From JAKZVK01 sp965261065 (lineage in GTDB: Bacteria; Acidobacteriota; Terriglobia; Bryobacterales; UBA6623): a DNA stretch of 64,000 nucleotides. Location of the stretch: assembly GCA_965261065.1 (NCBI GenBank), contig OZ253444.1, positions 1,488,001 through 1,552,000 on the forward strand, in the 5' to 3' direction. Of this stretch, positions 46,440-53,066 are shown piece after piece. The notes under the pieces are model-generated. The model ran no database searches. It had not been told where the DNA came from and saw only the letters and a list, made by a program, of their open reading frames with translations. A program made the position numbers and the translations under genes. Within the stretch, counting starts at the first letter, position 1; the number at the start of each line of letters is the position of its first letter.

Positions 46440-46884
46440 CGAGGACGCAAGTTCCGCAGCTTGAGACGGTAGTAGGGTACGAACCAGATTCGTGCAGAAA
46501 TGCACTCTAACGACCCCGTCGTTGGCCATCGCCTGCGAGATTTCGAGCAGCTTGGCCGCCAGGTTCTCGGCGCCGCAAAATGCGATCCGCAGTTCTCCGG
46601 GCCGCAACGCAATGCCGGCGGAAAGATCCTCAAGGAAGCGCTCGCGAACATCTGCCGCAGCCGGCCGCCGTCTGCTCCAGGCGCGCGATGAGAGCCTCCC
46701 GCGACACCGCCGCGGCGCTGCCGACCCGCAGGCCCTCGAGACCAGCCATGATCTGTCGTGTGCGGCGCTGGCGCACACGGAAGAGCTTCTGGACCGCCCG
46801 GCGGTCGAGGTGAGTGGATTCGATGGCCAGCAGATCTGCGAGGATTTCATCAAGTCGCTGAAACCAGGCTGGTTGGGCGGGCAT
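46440..46884 (-). pseudogene. Conserved-looking hypothetical, frameshifted
   Basis: One frame reads MPAQPAWFQRLDEILADLLA, HLDRRAVQKLFRVRQRRTRQ and GSAAAVSREALIARLEQTA; after about 46650 the product continues in the next frame as DVRERFLEDLSAGIALRPGE, LRIAFCGAENLAAKLLEISQ. It looks like a helix-turn-helix protein of about 150 residues. Its position between integrase sequences suggests a partner of the recombinase, but the function is unknown. Confidence 0.5.
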
Positions 46885-46971
46885 GGGGGGAGCTCCTCCT
46901 CTACTACATGTTAGGGAGCGATCCGGCATTATGGCCTGCCCGGGAGCGGCGGGAGGGGAGGTTGATCATGC

Positions 46972-46990
46972 ATGATAAGGATATTATCAT
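46972..46990. promoter_or_regulatory. Palindrome upstream of the integrase
   Basis: ATGATAA, five bases, TTATCAT: a near-perfect 19-bp inverted repeat 20 bp before the integrase start codon, in AT-rich DNA with a promoter-like context. Could be an operator or a recombinase core site. Confidence 0.5.
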
Positions 46991-47010
46991 TCATATCTTG
47001 AGGAGGCCCC

Positions 47011-48027
47011 ATGACCAACTACCCGACACTGATTCCCAAGACCACAACCCCAACACCGGAAACTCTCCCGGGCGGCGGTATCCAGCTCCCCGCCCTCTTC
47101 TCTCCCGACTCGGCCACCGCCCAGCGCGTCCTCGAGTTCTTCACCGCCAACATCAGGAACCCTCACACCCGCAAGGCCTACGCCACCGCCGTCCGCGGCT
47201 TCGCCGCTTGGACGGACACCATCGGCATCGCCCATCTCCGCTACATCAAGCCACTCCATGTCGCCGCCTATATCGAGCAGTTGCAGAGCCGCCTGGCGGC
47301 TCCTTCGGTCAAACTCCAGCTGGCCGCGATCCGCATGCTCTTCGACTGGCTTGTGGTGGGCCAGATTGTCCCCACCAACCCGGCCAGCGCCGTGCGCGGG
47401 CCGAAGCATTCGCTCAAGAAGGGCAAGACGCCCGCGCTGACAGCTGAAGAAGCCCGCGACCTGCTTGATTCGATCGCCACGCGCTCGCCGGTGGGCCTGC
47501 GCGACCGGGCGCTGATCGCCTTGATGATCTATACCTTCGCGCGCGTGGGCGCGGTGCTCAAGATGCGCCTCGAGGACGTATTCACGCAAGGCCGCCACAC
47601 CTGGGTGCGGCTCCACGAGAAAGGCGGCAAGCATCACCAGATGCCCTGTCACCACAAACTCGAGTCCTACCTGCAGCAGTACATCGATACTCTCGAGGTA
47701 ACAGCGCTCGAGGACGACTCGACGCTCGACCCCAAAGCCTGGACCTTCCCTACGGCCGCAGGACGCTCCGGCCGTCTCAGCAACCGCCCGATGGGCCAGG
47801 CCGACGTGTACCGCATGATCCGCCGCCGCGCCCTCGACGCGGGCATCGAGACGAAAATAGGCTGCCACAGCTTCCGCGCCACCGGCATCACGGAGTATTT
47901 GCGGAACGGGGGCAAACTCGAAGTGGCGCAGCAGATGGCCAACCACGAATCCGCCCGCACCACCGGGCTCTACGACAGACGCAACGACCAGGTCTCGCTC
48001 GACGAGGTCGAGAGGATTCTGATTTAA
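47011..48027 (+). CDS. Tyrosine-type site-specific recombinase (integrase)
   Basis: A 338-residue phage-type integrase. SAM-like N-terminal domain at about residues 30-125 (NIRNPHTRKAYATAVRGFAA) and catalytic domain with the Arg in TFARVGAVLKMRLEDVF, a Lys in HEKGGKHHQMP, H-x-x-R in CHSFRATGITEYL, the second His in QQMANHESARTTGLYD and the Tyr nucleophile in that same block. ATG 47011 follows GAGGAGG. It appears intact and may have moved material around it. Confidence 0.93.
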   Translation: MTNYPTLIPKTTTPTPETLPGGGIQLPALFSPDSATAQRVLEFFTANIRNPHTRKAYATAVRGFAAWTDTIGIAHLRYIKPLHVAAYIEQLQSRLAAPSVKLQLAAIRMLFDWLVVGQIVPTNPASAVRGPKHSLKKGKTPALTAEEARDLLDSIATRSPVGLRDRALIALMIYTFARVGAVLKMRLEDVFTQGRHTWVRLHEKGGKHHQMPCHHKLESYLQQYIDTLEVTALEDDSTLDPKAWTFPTAAGRSGRLSNRPMGQADVYRMIRRRALDAGIETKIGCHSFRATGITEYLRNGGKLEVAQQMANHESARTTGLYDRRNDQVSLDEVERILI

Positions 48028-48116
48028 AGAGCAACCACTGGTGGCCGCGTCAGCACTTCCCTCCTACCGGTGTAGTTGCGCCGCTGGACTTCAACAAACA
48101 ACTCAAAAAATCGAAC

Positions 48117-48446
48117 TTACAGCTTCACCTTCTGCGGTACTGGCGGGAGGGCGTGCCCTATCTTTTCCTCATACCGTTTTATAACCCGCTCGGTTTCCTC
48201 TCTTACTCCAGCGATAATCACGTCTTGAATTGAGAGTTCAGTGTGTGCGGCAATGCGCTGGAGTCTATCGATTAAATCAACCGGTACTCGTGTGCTCACC
48301 AACTTTAGTATTTCTGATTTTACCTCAACATGCTTACTTGATGACATGTCATCTTGTTTTGATGTTGTCTTGTTTTCATACATAGACGCTTGGTCGGCGA
48401 ACTGGTCCAGAGCCGAGAGTTTTCTCCGGTCTGGTCTCTTCCTCAT
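48117..48446 (-). CDS. Ribbon-helix-helix-type partner of ParA
   Basis: A 109-residue protein. A disordered N-terminal part is followed by a C-terminal segment with KLVSTRVPVDLIDRLQRIAA and HTELSIQDVIIAGVREETER, which fits a ribbon-helix-helix DNA-binding fold as in ParG-type centromere proteins. ATG overlaps the parA stop by ATGA, so the two are translationally coupled. It probably binds the palindromes upstream of parA. An intragenic copy of that palindrome (48340-48353) overlaps the coding sequence. Confidence 0.65.
   Translation of the reverse strand: MRKRPDRRKLSALDQFADQASMYENKTTSKQDDMSSSKHVEVKSEILKLVSTRVPVDLIDRLQRIAAHTELSIQDVIIAGVREETERVIKRYEEKIGHALPPVPQKVKL
48340..48353. promoter_or_regulatory. 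Intragenic palindrome like the parA operators
   Basis: GATGACATGTCATC, a perfect 14-bp palindrome sharing TGACAT/ATGTCA with the sites at 49121-49165. It lies inside the RHH gene and might be a further binding site. Confidence 0.4.
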
Positions 48447-49078
48447 CGTAGTACCTCCTTCCACAAAGCACGGAGCTCAAGCATGGACTTTTTATCAAGT
48501 GGTCGGAGCTCGGACACTCCCCTACCCTCTCCAAATGATCGTTTGAATGATATCCGTTCCCGAATTACAACATCAGCAAGTTCGATCCCGGCCGCCTCAA
48601 GGTAGCTTCTTGATTCCTGGGTTTCTCTTACGAGCGGATGTGTTGGACAGCAATTTAGGATTGCCACCGCACGGATGTTCGGGTTGAAGTGCCGGGCCTG
48701 CTCAAGTATTTGCACGATGTCCTCTGTTGCCCAAAGGTCAGCTTGCGACGGTAGTAGAGGCATCAGGAGAATGTCTGCTATCCCCATCGCTGTGCGGAGC
48801 TCGGCGGAGTCCCTTCCCCCCGCGTCGACAATCAGAAAGCCGTAGCGCTGCCTAAGATCTTCAAGTTCGCGGTGGACCTTTCCGAAGAGCTGCACGCAAG
48901 GGATTCGAGGGGTTATTCCTTCTTCATCCCGAACTGCGGACCAAGCCGCGACGCTCCCCTGTCGGTCGGTGTCGACGATTGCCACATCAAGACCTTCACT
49001 TGCCTGGTGAACAGCCAGATTGACTGCGAGCGTGGACTTCCCCACGCCACCCTTCGAGTTCCCAAATAGAACGGTCAA
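48443..49078 (-). CDS. parA: ParA/MinD-type partition ATPase
   Basis: A 211-residue Walker ATPase of the short ParA type. The deviant Walker A motif reads GNSKGGVGKSTLAVNLA at the N-terminus; the switch Asp is in AIVDTDRQGS and the Walker B-like Asp in FLIVDAGGRDS. No N-terminal helix-turn-helix, so DNA recognition must come from the overlapping RHH protein. Such pairs partition plasmids or integrative elements; no replication gene is nearby. Confidence 0.88.
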   Translation of the reverse strand: MTVLFGNSKGGVGKSTLAVNLAVHQASEGLDVAIVDTDRQGSVAAWSAVRDEEGITPRIPCVQLFGKVHRELEDLRQRYGFLIVDAGGRDSAELRTAMGIADILLMPLLPSQADLWATEDIVQILEQARHFNPNIRAVAILNCCPTHPLVRETQESRSYLEAAGIELADVVIRERISFKRSFGEGRGVSELRPLDKKSMLELRALWKEVLR

Positions 49079-49120
49079 TGTGTTCTCCTATCGGTTTTCT
49101 GAGATGACACCATAGTAAGT

Positions 49121-49165
49121 TGACATGATGTCATGACAGCTGTCAATCCTCCTGACATTATGTCA
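49121..49165. promoter_or_regulatory. Operator/centromere-like array upstream of parA
   Basis: Three adjoining palindromes with half-site TGACA: TGACATGATGTCA (49121-49133), TGACAGCTGTCA (49134-49145) and TGACATTATGTCA (49153-49165). They lie 40-90 bp upstream of the parA start, where a ParG-type repressor or centromere protein would bind. A lone TGACA half-site occurs near 49105. Confidence 0.75.
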
Positions 49166-49381
49166 TAATTTCAATTCGCTGCGCCTTCCAGATCGTTGTG
49201 CTTGCGCTTGGAGCACAAGCTGTTGAGAGGCCACCTAGGTTCCTCGCTGACAAGTACACACGCTGCCTCACATTCGCGCCAGTGTGTAGGTCTTGTCCTA
49301 GGTGCGGCACCGATCGGCCAATGGGTCGTCGCCGCTGCCGAGTTCGCGGCGCTCGGGTGTACCATAGAAGGCGAGGGGGGC

Positions 49382-49660
49382 ATGATGCACTTCAATACCA
49401 AAGCGCTGGCATTGACGGCTGGTCTGATTTGGGGAGGTGCGCTGCTTTTCGTGGGCTTTGCCAACTTAGCCTGGAGCGGCTACGGCCAGGCTTTCCTGAA
49501 CCTTATGGCATCGGTATATCCCGCCTACGAGGGGAATGCCTCAATCGGGCAAGTGCTCCTGGCGGCGCTCTACGGACTCGTGGACGGGGCCGTTGCGGGA
49601 TTCGTCTTTGGGTGGCTCTACAATCGCTTTGCCGCCGGAGCCCCTGCCAAGGGAGCATGA
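49382..49660 (+). CDS. Small holin-like membrane protein
   Basis: A 92-residue protein with three hydrophobic segments (ALALTAGLIWGGALLFVGFA, YGQAFLNLMASVYP and DGAVAGFVFGWLYNRF), resembling proteins annotated as bacteriophage holins. Start at the ATG at 49382 or 49385, with GGCGAGGG upstream. The true role is unknown; holin is a label by similarity. Confidence 0.6.
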   Translation: MMHFNTKALALTAGLIWGGALLFVGFANLAWSGYGQAFLNLMASVYPAYEGNASIGQVLLAALYGLVDGAVAGFVFGWLYNRFAAGAPAKGA

Positions 49661-49723
49661 AGTGGAAGAGGCGGCGAGGAGTGCAGAAGCACTGAAGCGC
49701 GAGGAGCGAAGAGGGACGTGGCC

Positions 49724-49915
49724 ATGCTGAAGATCCTCGCGCACGCCGCCGCCATCATCGGTCTATAGTCTCGCGTTTTCGGTCGTTTGTTCTTGGGACT
49801 TCTGGTCGATCCTCTCTACGGCAACATCGGCCTCGTGGCTGTTGCTGTCCTGGCCGCGTTCTACGTCTACATGGGCTTCGTCAGGGGTATTGTCAGGTTG
49901 TTGGTGAATGCCCCA
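49724..49915 (+). pseudogene. Small membrane protein, interrupted by TAG
   Basis: ATG at 49724 starts MLKILAHAAAIIGL, then TAG at 49766-49768; in the same phase the hydrophobic sequence continues GLLVDPLYGNIGLVAVAVLA and FYVYMGFVRGIVRLL. Probably a two-helix protein broken by a nonsense change. Confidence 0.45.
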
Positions 49916-49929
49916 ACTTGGAGCCCAAT

Positions 49930-50015
49930 ATGCGCGTCGAGAACTACTACCAGCAGGGCAAGCGCTGGTGGCCGCGGCTCCATGAAAAGGGCGGCAAGCA
50001 TGAGATCTATCATCG
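49930..50015 (+). pseudogene. Tyrosine recombinase internal fragment
   Basis: Reads MRVENYYQQGKRWWPRLHEK then GGKHEIYH. This is the beta-hairpin region of a tyrosine recombinase (compare RLHEKGGKHHQMP in the intact integrase at 47011). Only about 28 codons remain. Confidence 0.65.
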
Positions 50016-50018
50016 CCA

Positions 50019-50330
50019 ATGCGTATTCAGATAATTGGGCTCGTGTTGCTCGCCATCCTCGCAACATCGGATGCCGACCCTGCCATGGCGCAAGAGCGCA
50101 TCGACACCAGTAGTTTTTCCGCCGCTGCCAAAGCCGAGCTTTCTGATGGGGCTCAGGCGGTCGATATACTCAACCGGATCTACGCGCTTTATGACCCTGC
50201 TCTGGATGGCAAGGTCGGGCGCTTACAGGTGTCCCTCTACGATTTGTTTGGAGACCAGCTATGGCCCGCCCCGAAGAGAGCCGAGGTGGAAGAAGCCGCG
50301 GACGAGCGTCTCGAGATGGGTGACGCGCCC
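50019..50330 (+). CDS. Hypothetical exported protein, chimeric end
   Basis: MRIQIIGLVLLAILATSDAD and a following AMAQ look like a signal peptide; the next 60 residues (AELSDGAQAVDILNRIYALY) match nothing I know. The 3' end merges into a methyltransferase fragment, so the true C-terminus is probably lost. Weak call. Confidence 0.35.
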
Positions 50331-50572
50331 TGCCGGCGCTCGGCGAGACCACCGTCGATATCTATCTGAACGCCCGCACCTGCTGGCGCAACGTGCCGGC
50401 CGCCGTGTGGACCTACAAGCTCGGTGGCTACCAGATCCTCAAGAAATGGCTCTCCTACCGCGAACGCACCATCCTCGGCCGTCCGCTCACGCCAGAGGAA
50501 ATCCAATATTTCACCGACACCGCCCGGCGGATCTGGGCGATCGCGGTGGCTCCCGTCGAGTCGTCCGCGTGA
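50324..50572 (+). pseudogene. Restriction/DNA methyltransferase C-terminal fragment
   Basis: Eighty-two codons without a start: CWRNVPAAVWTYKLGGYQIL, KKWLSYRERTILGRPLTPEE, YFTDTARRIWAIA. The W-x-Y-x-x-GGYQ-x-x-KKWLSYRE block is the usual C-terminus of large type ISP-like restriction/methylase proteins. All catalytic domains are absent. Confidence 0.65.
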
Positions 50573-50613
50573 CGCCAGCCCCGGGTGGTGTAGACAGAAC
50601 GGAGGAAGACTCA

Positions 50614-50976
50614 TTGCCCGTCCCTGACTTTCAATCGCTCATGCTCCCGACCCTCACGGCACTGTCCGGCAGCTCGGACACATCGGTCGCCGAGGTGCGC
50701 CAACGTGTCGCGGCCGCCGAAGGGCTCACACCCGAGGAGGTACAAGAGTTGTTACCCAGCGGCCGACAACCGGTGTTCACGAACCGGGTCAGCTGGGCGA
50801 TTATTCATATGGAGAGATCTGGCTTAGTGGAAAAGGTCCAACGTGGCATCTACCGGCTGGCGGCGGACGGCGAACAACTGCTGGCTCAATCGCCGACGAG
50901 GATCGACGTGCAACTCCTTCGTCACTACCCAGTGTATGTTGCGTGGAGAAAGGCGCCGTCGCAGAAACAGGCTTAA
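50614..50976 (+). pseudogene. Mrr-type restriction protein, N-terminal fragment
   Basis: TTG start at 50614 after GGAGG. The 120 codons contain the Mrr N-terminal winged-helix domain: LPSGRQPVFTNRVSWAIIHM and ERSGLVEKVQRGIYRLAADG, then QLLAQSPTRIDVQLL. The PD-(D/E)XK nuclease domain is cut off exactly at the island boundary; the stop TAA is part of the CTTAA repeat. Confidence 0.8.
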
Positions 50977-51526
50977 TGGCATCGGCGCCCAACTCCACAC
51001 CGATGCGGCACGCCATGGCCACGTCGTCGTGGAGATCGGGCGGCAGCAGCGTCTCTCCGCTGCCGCTGAAGTCCATGTGGTTGGCCATCATACGCTGCGT
51101 CAACATCTCCGCGACCACAGGAACGCCGCAGCGTCGGCCTTCGGTGCTGACCCGGCCCACCTTTTCCAACTCGTCGCTTTCGTACAGCGCCCCGATCGTG
51201 GCGTTGACAACGACGCCATCGACGCCCAGCGTGGCCGCGTGCTCGACGCTGCTGAACAGCCGCATGGCGCCCGAACCCGACGTGCTCACGCAGCCGTCGA
51301 TCCGCAGGATGATCGCCAGCCGATCGACGACTTCGATCACCTGCTCCAAGATTCCGGGTGTAACGAGGATGCCATCCGCGCCGGCCTGCGCCGCCATCTT
51401 GACGACCTCGACCGGGTTTTAGAGCCCGGGCACGATGCCCGCCGCATTGCCGTGATCGAGCGCAACGATGACCGCCCGGCCGCGGCCCATGAAGCGTCGC
51501 TCACGCAGTTTCTTGCCGATAGACAT
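50972..51526 (-). pseudogene. Class I aldolase (DhnA/LsrF-like), N-terminal fragment
   Basis: Codons 1-185 of the aldolase split by the island: SIGKKLRERRFMGRGRAVIV, ALDHGNAAGIVPGL, a TAA at 51419-51421, then NPVEVVKMAAQAGADGILVT, VVAEMLTQ and IGVELGADAIK. The catalytic Lys region (ADAIK-T) is exactly where the island enters. The added TAA fits decay after inactivation. ATG 51535 is an alternative start. Confidence 0.88.
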
Positions 51527-51710
51527 TGAATGCATATTATAACTCCGAAAGCCGATGCGGGGGAATAATTTTGTCTCTTTGTCTAAAGCGGTGAAAACCA
51601 ATTCGCCCCGTGTTATCAATCAGCACGCAAAAGAAATCATCGCTGCCCGCCTCGACCTGCCGGCTGGGGCCCATCGCTTCGGCCCTCGCGCCGCGCCGCC
51701 CATCGCGATC

Positions 51711-53054
51711 TCACCCGCTCAGCCCCGCTTCGAGCGGCAGCGCCAGCGGGTCATCCACCAGGAATTCGAGGCCCTTCATCTTCGCCACAGCTTCGCGGAC
51801 GGCCTGTTCGGGTGTCGGCTCCACGGTAATCACGAACGGCAGGTCGCCCTTATCAAACCGTGGCTCCTGTAACACCGCGTCCAGGCTGATCCCCGCCTCG
51901 GCCAGTATCGAGGCGAGCTTGGCGATAATCCCGGGCTGGTCCCTCACGCGGAAGCGCAAGTAGTGCGGCCGTACCTGCTTCTCGATCGACACGGGCGCGT
52001 GCTGTTCGAGCGCCGCGTGGGCGAAAGGCGAGACCCGCTCCGAGCTTCCGCTGACAATCTCCCGCGCCACCCGCATCAGGTCGCTCACGACGGCAACGCC
52101 CGTCGGTGTTGCTCCAGCGCCGCGTCCGTAGTAAAACGTGTCTTCCCCGTGGACGCCCCGCACCCAAATCGCGTTGTACGAGCCCTGCACGTGAGCCAGG
52201 ATCGTTTCCTTTGGCACCAGCACCGGCCTCACCGACAGAAGCAACCCCTCGGGGCCGTCGTCCGCTGACGCGATCAGCCGAACGGTTTGGCCCAACCGCG
52301 ATGCATAGGCGAAGTCGATATCGCGGATACGGCGGATGCCCTCCACATAGATGTCGCTTGGCGTCACCCGCACACCGAAGGCCAACGCAGCCAGCAGCGC
52401 CAGTTTCGACCGCGCGTCGTAGCCGTCAATATCCGCGCTCGGATCCGCCTCGGCGTAGCCCAATTCCTGTGCCTCGGTGAGCACCGTCTCGAGCGAGTCG
52501 CCGCGCCGCTCCATCTCGGTGAGGATGTAGTTGCAGGTGCCGTTGAGGATGCCCATCAACGAGCCCACCCGGTCACCGGAGATGCCTTCCCTCAGCACCG
52601 AGTGGATCGGGATGCCGCCGGCGACGCTCGCTTCCATGGCTAGGCAGATGCCCTGGCTGATCGCCTGATCCCAGATGTTGGCTCCACGCACGGCCATCAG
52701 CTCCTTGTTGGCCGTCACGACGGACTTCCCTCGGTCTATGGCTGCCTCAACGATCTCCGCGGCGACCGTCGTACCCCCGACCAGTTCGGCCACGACACGG
52801 ATGTCCGGGTTCTCGACCACCTCGCGCCAATTCGGCGTGCGAATCGCCTCCGGAAACAAATCGGCCTCCGCCGGCGGCTTATCCAACACCGAGCGCGAGC
52901 AAATTGCTTTGACGTCGAGGGGGAAACCGAGCTTGCGCTCGATCAGCTTGGCGTTGTCGGCGAGGACGCGCAGGGTCCCGCCGCCGACGTTTCCCAAGCC
53001 GATAATGCCGATAGGAAGCGGTGGCACCAACCCATTATAAGGGATCACCCGCAA
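51711..53054 (-). CDS. hom: Homoserine dehydrogenase
   Basis: Reduces aspartate semialdehyde to homoserine in threonine and methionine synthesis. NAD(P)-binding GIIGLGNVGGGTLRVL at residues about 15-30, EASVAGGIPIHSVLREG in the catalytic region, FGVRVTPSDIYVEGIRRI, and a C-terminal ACT regulatory domain (HYLRFRVRDQPGIIAKLASI). 447 residues from ATG 53054; a GTG at 53027 is also possible. It stands alone next to the interrupted aldolase gene. Confidence 0.93.
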   Translation of the reverse strand: MRVIPYNGLVPPLPIGIIGLGNVGGGTLRVLADNAKLIERKLGFPLDVKAICSRSVLDKPPAEADLFPEAIRTPNWREVVENPDIRVVAELVGGTTVAAEIVEAAIDRGKSVVTANKELMAVRGANIWDQAISQGICLAMEASVAGGIPIHSVLREGISGDRVGSLMGILNGTCNYILTEMERRGDSLETVLTEAQELGYAEADPSADIDGYDARSKLALLAALAFGVRVTPSDIYVEGIRRIRDIDFAYASRLGQTVRLIASADDGPEGLLLSVRPVLVPKETILAHVQGSYNAIWVRGVHGEDTFYYGRGAGATPTGVAVVSDLMRVAREIVSGSSERVSPFAHAALEQHAPVSIEKQVRPHYLRFRVRDQPGIIAKLASILAEAGISLDAVLQEPRFDKGDLPFVITVEPTPEQAVREAVAKMKGLEFLVDDPLALPLEAGLSG

Positions 53055-53066
53055 ACCCCATCAGCG

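Larger units (their letters stand above)
36240..50976. mobile_element. 14.7-kb island inserted in an aldolase gene, flanked by CTTAA
   Basis: The island starts with CTTAA (36240-36244) followed directly by the left inverted repeat of an IS1380-family element, and ends at a second CTTAA (50972-50976) inside a truncated mrr gene. Deleting one repeat plus the 14,732 bp restores the aldolase frame across the junction. The contents are insertion sequences, integrase pieces and DNA-processing or defence genes, many broken. IS1380-family elements (for example ISEcp1) are known to move flanking DNA using their left end and a poor substitute right end, with 5-bp duplications; that mechanism is inferred here. 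Confidence 0.75.

Noticed and set aside
39170..49768. Three in-phase TAG codons (39170, 43465, 49766) as possible amber recoding in the island
   Set aside because: Ordinary genes here also end in TAG (lysA, the MaoC gene), other broken genes carry TGA and TAA, and the interrupted genes lie in a decaying island; simple nonsense mutation is enough.
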